Source: Skeletonema tropicum
Lineage: Eukaryota; Bacillariophyta; Thalassiosirophyceae; Thalassiosirales; Thalassiosiraceae
Length of the DNA: 64,000 nucleotides
Direction: 5' to 3'
Assembly (NCBI GenBank): GCA_037178625.1
Contig: CM074134.1
Span: 2,232,001 to 2,296,000, forward strand
The translations under genes were made by a program, and so were the position numbers. Shown here piece by piece: positions 22,601 through 31,498 of the stretch. How positions within the stretch are numbered: position 1 is the first letter of the stretch; each line of letters starts with the position of its first letter. The notes beneath the pieces are model-generated. The model searched no databases, was not told the origin of the DNA, and saw nothing but the letters and a program-made list of their open reading frames with translations.

Positions 22601-23808
22601 AAGATGAACTTCATAAAATGTCATCTCAGATTTCTGCAAAAGCAGTTGAAGAAGAACAGCGTTTAACTATGTTACGTGAGGAGTGCAATGGAGAGTCTCA
22701 AAAGTTACTTACTTTGAAGGAAGAAGCAATTCAAATAAAAGACTCGGTCACTTCGAAATTAGTCGATGCACAAGCGAAGCTGAGTAGCATCCTTCACGAT
22801 GTGGAGCGCCAGGAAAGTGTGCTTAGCGGAGTGATGTCCCGAATAGAACAAGAATGTACCGAAGAAGAAGAGCTGAAGCGGCGGAAGGAGCTTCTCGGAA
22901 GTGAGGTGAGTAGGAATCTGATCACATGAATTGCCTGTTAGTTGTTTCCCACATTCAACCTAACTCTGTCGTGATGTTGTGCCTTTTGCCATGATATTTA
23001 TTTGCAGATCAAGTCATTAGAACAGAAAGTCGTAGCCTCTAGGAAAGCCTTAGCAAAGCTATGCAGCACCATGGAGGAAATAGGCGACAAGCACTTTGGT
23101 TCGTTGGATCATGCCTCGCATGAATTGTCCAAGCGTCAGAAACAAGTAGAAGACCTCGTGTCACGCATAGAGGACTTCCAAGACCAACTCGCATCCTGGA
23201 CTCAGGAGAAACGTCTATTAGAGAGTCAAAAATCTGAGCTCGAATCTCAGATTGAAACTATGGAGAGTGGACTCGACAACAAGAGCATTCGTATTGACGA
23301 GCAGGCGAAGAAACTGAAAAGTCTCATGAATGCGATCACTCTCCAAGACTCGAAACTGCGGAAGAAGCATGAATTTATAGAGGAAAAAGCTGCAGAGCTG
23401 GCATTAAATGAACAAATGATTCAGGAGGAATATAAAAAGAATAGCAAAATGTACCAACTGGTCCAGGATGAACGCCATGCCGTCGAAGCTCTCAAGGAAC
23501 AAATGGAGAGCACCCTAGAACAGCAAGAATTGAAAGAGGAGGAAATCCTTCGAAATGAAGAGCGATTAGTTCAGATGGAAGCAAAATTAAATCAAAGACA
23601 AGAGGAGACAAAGATAGGTCAGCAGCGGATGAAAGATCTGGCAGTTCAACTGAAGACGCGTTCGGATGAAATTACCAGACAGCGTCTGCAACTTGAAGAA
23701 CGCATTCGGAAATGCAGCGACTATGAAAAAAAATTGATATCATGGGAGAAACAGCTTGATGAAATGTCTAGCATCTTTCAATCGAAGGAGGGCAACTCGA
23801 GCCCATGA
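19678..23808 (+). CDS. Large coiled-coil protein of unknown function
   Basis: Two exons, 19678-22905 and 23008-23808, with a phase-0 intron of 102 bp, encode 1342 residues. The first ATG in frame is at 19678. The upstream in-frame codon at 19651 is TTG. The first 280 residues are disordered, rich in Ser, Pro, His and Gln, with a glutamine run (QQQQQQPQ). The rest is almost continuous heptad-like coiled coil rich in Glu, Lys, Gln and Arg, with recurring CxKREEE patterns such as ACSKREEE, ACIKREED and NCTKREEE. A 25-residue unit is repeated three times. No motor or enzymatic domain is visible. A structural, cytoskeletal or Golgi/centrosome tether role would fit, but no family is recognised. The 3' end of this gene is duplicated at 29228-29505. 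Confidence 0.85.
20890..21114 (+). repeat. Three tandem 75-bp units inside the coiled-coil gene
   Basis: Units begin at 20890, 20965 and 21040, each starting CGCGATGAGGCAACAAAGAC. They encode three copies of a 25-residue segment, RDEATKTWQSTKASC plus DKLTREAQSK. Units 2 and 3 are nearly identical and unit 1 has a few changes, so the array is young. The reading frame is kept. Confidence 0.95.
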
Positions 23809-23900
23809 TTGTAATGTGTGATAAGTAGCTTTATATATATTTTGATGTGAGTGTTGTTAGTCAGTAGATAAGTTGACCAAATAATTCTTGTTAAATTGCT

Positions 23901-25338
23901 AACTAGACTACACATTCAGAACTCATATCCCACTGGCAAACTAAGCGGCTAATACTTTCCACTCCTTCAAGATCGTGTCAATCTCTGCGACAGTTTCAAC
24001 AGCAGCATCTACGGCTTGATCTGTATCGTCTGGAGCATCACCCACCTTCGTAGCCTCGGCTAAAGAAGCGTTTTTGCTCAATGCTTGATGCTTGCGTCCC
24101 TTTCCCATGATCAATATTGTCTTCATTCCAAGTGACTTTGCAGCTCGTATGTTCTTCATGCTATCTTCAACCATAATGCACTGCTCAGGAAGTGGTGCCC
24201 CAACTTTACTTAGTACCAACTCAAACGAGCTTTTATCGGGCTTGCAGTGAGGAAGGACATCGGTAACACCGAACAACTTGCTTGGTTCAAAATACTTTGC
24301 CAGACCAATTTCTTTCAAAACCCTCTCTACATACAATCGCGGTCCATTAGAGAAGCCAACTATTTGCGTGTTTGATTTCGACAAGGACTCAAAAGTATCG
24401 ATACTACGTTGATCTAATGGACCACCAAGCATTGAGAAATCTAGATTTGTAGCCCAATATTTATCCAATTCACTTGGTTTGAACCTCTTCTCTCCGGGCT
24501 GAAGCGATACACCATCTGGTAGTGGTGGCAATCGCCCATCTTCTTCAGCTGCTCGGAGACCCTAAAGGAAACAAATGGGCAGTTTGTTGTATGAAAACGT
24601 CAGTATATCTTGTACTTAGGGAGAGATGAAACTGCAGAATGTTTATGAGTATAACAATGATTTTGGTTTACCTTCGCCGTACTGTGATACTTGAGAAAGT
24701 ATTCATCTCTAAGTTCTTGGGCAGCCTCTTTGGATGGAAAATGCAGGTTCTCTACCATGAAATCAGTTACTACATCGGTATTACGATGTGCCGTAAATCC
24801 ACTAAGTAGAACATTTGTTGTAGCAAAATCAATGAAGGCGGATTATGAGTACACATCATCAAATAATGCATAACATGTTAGAATACTTCGTGTAGTACTA
24901 CTGTCAATAACATAAAATCACCAATAATACTCACGTCCCGACATCATAAAGGCAGTCATCTAGATCAAAAATGATTGTAGTGAGTGCATTGTTGGCTGAC
25001 GTCATGATGTTGTTGTTTTGCTGTCTATGGTCCAACTCTGTCGGCTGTCTTCAATGTGTAAGGTGTAAAATAAAACGATAATGTACTGGAGAGCCCTTAA
25101 GTACTCAACAATAATTGAATCTTTATCCTATTCCTTCCGAGGTGCTCGCTAGTTTACCAAATCAATGAGAGCATTGTTTTCGGCTTTTTGCTTTCATCAT
25201 TGGCAGAGCGAGCATAACGTTCAAATCGTCCACGTCAGCATTTGTGGGAGATTCGATTTTCGAACAAGCTGTGACCCCAGTGCCACACGGAATTGAACTT
25301 CCCCAACTTCAGCTGGCTGGTCAAGTTTATTTCCCAGA
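23901..25338. repeat. Left arm of a 1.4-kb palindrome (HAD gene copy 1)
   Basis: This arm is the reverse complement of 26103-27540 with only scattered differences. It covers the 3' UTR end, the whole HAD gene and about 330 bp of 5' flank. The outer edge is sharp: homology runs through AACTAGACTACACATTCAG and stops at 23901 on this side and 27540 on the other. Confidence 0.92.
23941..25005 (-). CDS. HAD-superfamily phosphatase, pyrimidine-5'-nucleotidase type, copy 1
   Basis: Minus-strand exons 24935-25005, 24672-24801 and 23941-24561 encode 273 residues with GT-AG introns. HAD phosphatase motifs occur in order: FDLDDCLYD at 13-21 (motif I, Asp nucleophile), GFSNGP (motif II), CKPDKSSFELVL (motif III Lys) and MVEDSMKNIRAAKSLG (motif IV acidic pair). 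The layout fits the Sdt1/Phm8-like pyrimidine or nucleotide 5'-nucleotidase group, a cytosolic enzyme that dephosphorylates nucleoside monophosphates. Substrate is not determined from sequence. This copy sits 132 bp downstream of, and convergent with, the coiled-coil gene. That pairing is also found at copy 3, so copy 1 is probably the ancestral locus. Its third-exon protein is identical to that of copy 2. Confidence 0.9.
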
Positions 25339-26102
25339 ACCTCGTGTTCGCTGTGCGTTTTCTTCTAAGCATTACAAGCCTGACTGCACTATCAAGTGAG
25401 AGTCATCTCTAGCCGATTATCTACATTAGTTGGAGCATTCCAATGTTGCCCATGGTGTTCACTATTATTACCATCCCTCCATCAGACCACAGGCTACTGG
25501 CTGGCTACTGATGGCTCTTACTACTCTGGCTCTTACTTGCGCGGAGGTAGAGTACCTGACTCGGAGCTCGAACTAGCGACTTTCATTATGTTGATGAATG
25601 CTTTTGCCAACTAACGTAGATAACCGGTTATCTACGTTAGTTGGCAAAAGCATTAGCGAACACGAGGTTCTGGGTTATCTACGTTAGTTGGCAAAAGCAT
25701 TCGTCAACACGGTTATCTACTTTAGTTGGCAAAAGCATTCATCAACACTTGCCTTTGTCGACTAGCTCTTCTGGAGAGCAGTTGCAATTCTCAACTTTCC
25801 AGATAACACTTCTAAGGCCCAGAAGGGACAAAGATTAGCTAAAAGGAATTGAAGAGATCGACCTTCACAGAGAGCGATTCTCATCTGCCCAGATAATCAC
25901 CTTCACGTTATGATGAGAATCGTCTGCCACCCTGACGGTACACCTGCCTCGTGCAATGTGGACAAACTTGGGGCTGAAGATGCCATCCTTCGGGGGTCGT
26001 TAGAAAGCCCCTTTTATTTCCCGACGCACGAAGATGGCTATGTACGCCATCTTCTCTAAGCACTTAAGTAGTGACTAAAATAATCTATCTATCTAGAGTG
26101 CT
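25339..26102. other. Spacer of the palindrome, patchwork of short copies
   Basis: This 764-bp spacer has no recognised gene. It contains a hairpin centred at 25624/25625, with GGTTATCTACGTTAGTTGGC facing its complement. The same unit also recurs in direct orientation. A stretch at 25655-25673 (GCGAACACGAGGTTCTGGG) is the inverted copy of 25334-25352 at the end of the left arm. The rest (about 25780-26100) shows no resemblance to anything else in the window. Confidence 0.7.
25591..25737. repeat. Inverted plus direct copies of a 30-40-bp unit
   Basis: The unit GGTTATCTACGTTAGTTGGC followed by AAAAGCATT occurs at 25625, 25673 and 25711 in direct orientation, the last with one change. It occurs once inverted at 25595-25624, abutting the first copy to make a perfect hairpin of about 30 bp per arm. 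Confidence 0.9.
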
Positions 26103-27540
26103 TCGGGAAATAAACTTGATTGACCAGCTGAAGTTGGGGAAGTTCAATTCCGTGTGGCACTGGGGTCACAGCTTGTTCGAAAATCGAATCTCCCACAAAT
26201 GCTGACGTGGACGATTTGAACGTTATGCTCGCTCTGCCAATGATGAAGGCAAAAAGCCGAAAACAATGCTCTCATTGATTTGGTAAACTAGCACCTCGGA
26301 AGGAATAAGTAGGATCAAGATTCAATTATTGTTGAGTACTTAAGGGCTCTCCAGTACATTATCGTTTTATTTTACACCTTACACATTGAAGACAGCCGAC
26401 AGAGTTGGACCATAGACAGCAAAACAACAACATCATGACGTCAGCCAACAATGCACTCACTACAATCATTTTTGATCTAGATGACTGCCTTTACGATGTC
26501 GGGACGTGAGTATTATTGGTGATTTTATGTTATTGTACAGTAGAAGTACACGAAGTATTCTAACATATATTATGCATTATTCGATGATGTGTACTCATAA
26601 TCCGCCTTCATTGATTTTGCTACAATAAATGTTCTACTTAGTGGATTTACGGCACATCGTAATACCGATGTAGTAACTGATTTCATGGTAGAGAACCTGC
26701 ATTTTCCATCCAAAGAGGCTGCCCAAGAACTTAGAGATGAATACTTTCTCAAGTATCACAGTACGGCGAAGGTAAACCAAAATCATTGTTATACTCATAA
26801 ACATTCTGCAGTTTCATCTCCCCAAGTACAAGATATACTGACGTTTTCATACAACAAACTGCCCATTTGTTTCCTTTAGGGTCTCCGAGCAGCTGAAGAA
26901 GATGGGCGATTGCCACCACTACCAGACGGTGTATCGCTTCAGCCCGGAGAGAAGAGGTTCAAACCAAGTGAATTGGATAAGTATTGGGCTACAAATCTAG
27001 ATTTCTCAATGCTTGGTGGTCCATTAGATCAACGTAGTATCGATACTTTTGAGTCCTTGTCGAAATCAAACACGCAAATAGTTGGCTTCTCTAATGGACC
27101 GCGATTGTATGTAGAGAGGGTTTTGAAAGAAATTGGTCTGGCAAAGTATTTTGAACCAAGCAAGTTGTTCGGTGTTACCGATGTCCTTCCTCACTGCAAG
27201 CCCGATAAAAGCTCGTTTGAGTTGGTACTAAGTAAAGTTGGGGCACCACTTCCTGAGCAGTGCATTATGGTTGAAGATAGCATGAAGAACATACGAGCTG
27301 CAAAGTCACTTGGAATGAAGACAATATTGATCATGGGAAAGGGACGCAAGCATCAAGCATTGAGCAAAAACGCTTCTTTAGCCGAGGCTACGAAGGTGGG
27401 TGATGCTCCAGACGATACAGATCAAGCCGTAGATGCTGCTGTAGAAACTGTCGCGGAGATTGACACGATCTTGAAGGAGTGGAAAGTATTAGCCGCTTAG
27501 TTTGCTAGTGGGATATGAGTTCTGAATGTGTAGTCTAGTT
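26103..27540. repeat. Right arm of the 1.4-kb palindrome (HAD gene copy 2)
   Basis: This is the reverse complement of 23901-25338. Corresponding landmarks add to 51440-51441 along its length (stop codons 23941 and 27500, start codons 25005 and 26435), so the arms differ by very few indels. To the right of 27540 the sequence changes abruptly to unrelated DNA. Confidence 0.92.
26435..27500 (+). CDS. HAD-superfamily phosphatase, copy 2
   Basis: Exons 26435-26505, 26642-26771 and 26880-27500 encode 273 residues. The organisation and HAD motifs are those of copy 1 (FDLDDCLYD, GFSNGP, CKPDKSSF, MVEDSMKN). The third-exon protein (196 residues from the PPLPDG segment) is identical to copy 1. Exon-intron borders are conserved, and the start has the same 5' flank for about 330 bp, so the promoter was probably copied too. 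Unlike copies 1 and 3, its 3' flank is not the coiled-coil gene, because the duplicated block ends 40 bp past the stop codon. Confidence 0.9.
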
Positions 27541-27787
27541 TCATGCGAGAGCTGGCGTTGGGTTTTAAACGCCAGTAGAATCACCGTCGCACTTTTTAAA
27601 TATTTGATGAACACTAATGAAACTCGCTTAAAGCTAGTAAACAAGCTTGACTTTAGACCTCTGGAAATCATCCATCGGAACCCCTACGGAGAAAAGTAGC
27701 GGTAGGAATATATTCTCCATCCAAAACGGTTGGGCAATATACACCCTATCAACCTTGAGGGGAGGGCGTAATTCGGGCGGTTGAGGC

Positions 27788-27937
27788 TCTCGAAGTAAGA
27801 GGTCTCGCAATGATCAGGAATTGACTGATCGTGAGGCACGTCGTCGTGCTAGGTCGGCTGCAGCGGAGGAGAGAAGTAATATAACAGAAATTTTAAAGTA
27901 CGTCCGATTAGCCCTAGGGGTGAGAGGAGAGAAGTAG
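27788..27937 (+). pseudogene. Fragment of an unknown Arg/Ser-rich protein
   Basis: An open stretch without a start codon reads SRSKRSRNDQELTDREARRR, then ARSAAAEERSNITEILK, and ends at TAG. The basic bZIP-like composition looks coding but is too short to classify. The 22-bp segment 27877-27898 inside it recurs at 29296-29317. Confidence 0.35.
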
Positions 27938-28088
27938 TGTACCCCCTCCAAATGAATCTGAACAAGTTGCAGCTCCCAATGATGGCTTGAAGTGCTCCTG
28001 CTGTAACAAGGCAATCGCAAATACCAATGATCATGTCTTCATTACGCCATGCGAGCATCATTATGATGTTGCCGTCCAATGAAGATGA

Positions 28089-28466
28089 AGAGGCAGTCTG
28101 CGACTCTGTCTTCAATCATGGGATGAGAGGCTGGAAGAATACTTTATCACGTACTACATCGACAATTATAATGCTGTTGAAAGATCTGAGAAAGGACTTG
28201 CGAAGGTAAAGACCGCGATGAAAGATCTAAAGGCAGCAGTGGAATTGGATACGAAACTTGCAACTACAACAAGAAATGTAGAGATAGATCGCATGACCAA
28301 GCGAGATAAATTGAGGACGAAGAAGAAAGTGAAGATTCCAGTGCACAAGATGGACTTGAACACAAAGAAAGATACTATTATTGAGTTCCTCATTAAATGG
28401 CGTCAAAAGAGCTTATCCAAAGCTAGCACAAGAGCTGAAGGATGGAATTTTGACGAGGCAGAGTGA
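28089..28466 (+). pseudogene. Fragment of an unknown charged protein
   Basis: A 125-codon open frame without an initiator reads SWDERLEEYFITYYIDNYNA, then VERSEKGLAKVKTAMKDL, and ends GWNFDEAE before a TGA. The composition looks like a real helical protein. A stop lies immediately upstream. I take it as a truncated gene or transposon fragment; no family is recognised. Confidence 0.35.
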
Positions 28467-28508
28467 ATCTAATCGTGTGACACATGCATCCAGAAAGGAG
28501 AAAGGAGC

Positions 28509-29116
28509 TTATGGAGTCGGAGTTCTTCTCCCTAGGAAAGCATCTACATGAAAAGAGAGACACATACTCATGATAGCAATCTGTAATAGTGAATTAGTTC
28601 CTAGGACGTAAAGGCCGAGTCTGAGTTGTAACAGCTGAACCAAGATTGGTAAGAACTTGCTCCATTTTTTGTACTTTCGGTGCTCTCTCCCTAGACTTCT
28701 TCTCGCCGCATAGTGCTCTTCAGTCTCTTCAACGCTGCTAATGAATGTCAATTTTGTACTGGGTCGAACTGGCTCCTGATGCTGCTCAAAGAGACTACGA
28801 AGACTTTCAACGGCACCTGCATGGAACATTATACGGTGTAAATCATCCCACTCACTCTTTAATCCATAATCCCAACTTTAATGTCGGGCGATGGCGCATC
28901 ATTAGCATTCATAGTATTATTCTTGGTTTGTCCACAAAGTCTACCGATTCGTTGGTACGCAACAGTGTTTAGACTGATAACAACTTGTGAATTCTTTGCA
29001 TCCGCACCAGCCTCAGCAACAGCTGCAGAAGTAAGAGTGATGCACTCAGAAAACTTCATCAGACTCTTGAACGCCGATTCTTGTAACTTACAGGCTGTCT
29101 TCTTGTCCATCAAATT
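28509..29116 (-). pseudogene. Frameshifted fragment of an unknown protein
   Basis: On the minus strand one frame reads MDKKTACKLQESAFKSLMKF and onward to PSPDIKVGIMD. It then runs into a stop near 28858, and the adjoining frame continues at once as LKSEWDDLHRIMFHAGAVES, then LRSLFEQHQEPV and YAARRSLGREHRKYKKWSKF. A single-base frameshift explains the break. The family is unknown. Confidence 0.4.
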
Positions 29117-29227
29117 GGCGAACAATAGCAGGCTTAGTATCCACTTTGCGCCGTTTGTCCTTGTTAGATGATAGAGCCTTGGCAGACGCCGAAGCATCAG
29201 CGGCAGCTTCGGGCTGAACAAGAGACC

Positions 29228-29505
29228 ATGAAGAGCGATTAGTTCAGATGGAAGCAAAATTAAATCAAAGACAAGAGGAGACAAAGATAGGTCAATAATA
29301 TAACAGAAATTTTAAAGCGCAGCGGATGAAAGATCTGGCAGTTCAACTGAAGACGCGTTCGGATGAAATTACCAGACAGCGTCTACAACTTGAAGAACGC
29401 ATACTTAAATGCGACCATTTTGAAAAAAAATTGATATCATGGGAGAAACAGCTTGATGAAATGTCTAGCATCTTTCAATCGAAGGAGGGCAACTCGAGCC
29501 CATGA
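29228..29505 (+). pseudogene. Duplicated 3' fragment of the coiled-coil gene
   Basis: This copies 23554-23808 of the coiled-coil gene, from EERLVQMEAKLNQRQEETK to the terminal EGNSSP. A 24-bp insertion at about 29294-29317 introduces an in-frame TAA after KIGQ. There is no promoter or start. The original IRKCSDYEKK has become ILKCDHFEKK. Confidence 0.85.
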
Positions 29506-29636
29506 TGGTAATGTGTGATAAGTAGCTTTATATATTTTTGATGTGAGTGTTGTTAGTCAGTAGATAAGTTGACCAAATAATTCTTGTTAAATTGCTAACT
29601 AGACTACACATTCAGAACTCATATCCCACTAGCAAA

Positions 29637-30707
29637 CTAAGCGGCTAATACTTTCCACTCCTTCAAGATCGTGTCAATCTCCGCGACAGTTTCTACAGCA
29701 GCATCTACGGCTTGATCTGTATCGTCTGGAGCATCACCCACCTTCGTAGCCTCGGCTAAAGAAGCGCTTTTGCTCAATGCTTGATGCTTGCGTCCCTTTC
29801 CCATGATCAATATTGTCTTCATTCCAAGTGACTTTGCAGCTCGTATGTTCTTCATGCTATCTTCAACCATAATGCACTGCTCAGGAAGTGGTGCCCCAAC
29901 TTTACTTAGTACCAACTCAAACGAGCTTTTATCGGGCTTGCAGTGAGGAAGGACATCGGTAACACCGAACAACTTGCTTGGTTCAAAATACTTTGCCAGA
30001 CCAATTTCTTTCAAAACCCTCTCTACATACAATCGCGGTCCATTAGAGAAGCCAACTATTTGCGTGTTTGATTTCGACAAGGACTCAAAAGTATCGATAC
30101 TACGTTGATCTAATGGACCACCAAGCATTGAGAAATCTAGATTTGTAGCCCAATATTTATCGAATTCACTTGGTTTGAACCTCTTCTCTCCGGGCTGAAG
30201 CGATACACCGTCTGGTAGTGGTGGCAATCGCCCATCTTCTTCAGCTGCTCGGAGACCCTAAAGGAAACAAATGGGCAGTTTGTTGTACGAAAACGTCAGT
30301 ATATCTTGTACTTGGGGAGATGAAACTGCAGAATGTTTATGAGTAGGTATAACAATGATTTTGGTTTACCTTCGCCGAACTGTGATACTTGAGAAAGTAT
30401 TCATCTCTAAGTTCTTGGGCAGCCTCTTTGGATGGAAAATGCAGGTTCTCTACCATGAAATCAGTTATTCCATCGGTATTACGATAAGCCGTAAATCCAC
30501 TAAGTAGAGCATTGTAGCAAAATCAATTAAGGCGGATTATGAGTACACATCATCAAATAATGCATAACATGTTAGAATACTTCGTGTAGTACTACTGTAC
30601 AATAACATAAAATCACCAATAATAATACCTACTCACGTCCCGACATCGTAAAGGCAGTCATCTACATCAAAAATGATTGTAGTGAGTGCATTGTTGGCTG
30701 ACGTCAT
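29637..30707 (-). CDS. HAD-superfamily phosphatase, copy 3 (diverged)
   Basis: Minus-strand exons 30637-30707, 30370-30499 and 29637-30257 encode 273 residues. All HAD motifs are intact. Differences from copies 1 and 2 include FDVDDCLYD for FDLDDCLYD, GFTAYRNTDGITDF for GFTAHRNTDVVTDF, Leu to Phe in SEFDKYW, and Asn to Ser in SKSASL. Splice sites are conserved. The upstream flank differs from that of copies 1 and 2 beyond about 40 bp, so regulation may differ. It looks functional. The changes suggest it separated earlier than copies 1 and 2 did from each other. Confidence 0.88.
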
Positions 30708-31498
30708 GGTGTTGTTGTTTTGCTGTCTCTGGTCTCTGGTCCAACTCTTTGGCAGTCTTTCGGCTGACGCCGGCAGCAAAAAATGAGGTGGAATAAGTGG
30801 CAGAAAAGCCGCTGTGTGGAAGATTCCTCGGCAACACTCCGGCAAGCAATTTTTGAACGTGCCTCGCCGATTATGACCCCAATGGTGGGGGTTTTAGTCT
30901 ATCCGTCGTTTGACGTTTTTTTCAAAACTTAGTAAAATAAAAGAGGGAGACGTAGGTCGATAATTTAAAGGGAAATTACACTGTGACAAGTCACAAGAAA
31001 AAGAACTCTTTCTTTTGACACATCATACCGTTTTATTCTCAAACCGAGAATTGAACGTACTGACGCGGGGGCAATCAAATACAACCCCGCCACACTGTTT
31101 GATGACACCAAACCGAAGACTATCATGGCACTAACCAGTAGCACCACTGCAATGAATCTCGACGCACAACACTTTATCCATTCTAGTCATCATATTAAGA
31201 GAACATACGGGACGACTTGATTTGCTTACCAAAGAAATTTGTAAATTGTCTACACACGGGTTCACGATTGCCGTCAAGGACCTTCTAAGAAAGAATACTG
31301 GCACAAAGCATCCGAACGAAATACTACTTGCGACAACTAGAGAACTGAGAGTCGATCGAATCGTATCAGTGACGAATCATCACTCCAGTACAACGGTGTC
31401 AAGCTGAGGCAAGTATAACATAAATATTCGGCCAGCAAACTGAAGAACATTTTTGCGAACCATTACAGTCCAAAAGAAGACTGACAAGCAACCATCAA
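30708..31498. other. Intergenic, nothing recognised
   Basis: This lies between the divergent 5' ends of HAD copy 3 and the CCCH zinc-finger gene. Only short unsupported frames occur. 31222-31407 has a short open frame with no recognisable motif. Confidence 0.5.

Larger units (their letters stand above)
27541..29227. other. Mosaic of broken coding fragments between HAD copies 2 and 3
   Basis: No intact gene is present. Three protein-like fragments on both strands, listed separately, lack starts or contain frameshifts. The region is bordered by the palindrome end at 27540 and the duplicated coiled-coil fragment at 29228, which suggests it was assembled during the same rearrangements. Confidence 0.55.
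29228..30745. repeat. Segmental duplication of 23554-25045 (coiled-coil 3' end plus HAD gene)
   Basis: The sequence follows 23554-25045 in direct orientation, including the last 84 codons of the coiled-coil gene, its 3' UTR and the entire HAD gene with introns. It is more diverged than the palindrome arms: several substitutions, an extra 24 bp at 29294-29317, and small intron indels. Homology fades near 30745, about 40 bp upstream of the HAD start codon. Confidence 0.9.

Noticed and set aside
24691..24873. 60-codon plus-strand frame, also present on the minus strand at 26570-26752
   Set aside because: It is antisense to exon 2 of the HAD gene and is duplicated simply because the gene is duplicated.
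31020..31075. Possible tRNA T-arm (GTTCAATTC) on the minus strand
   Set aside because: No matching stem, anticodon arm or acceptor stem could be found around it.
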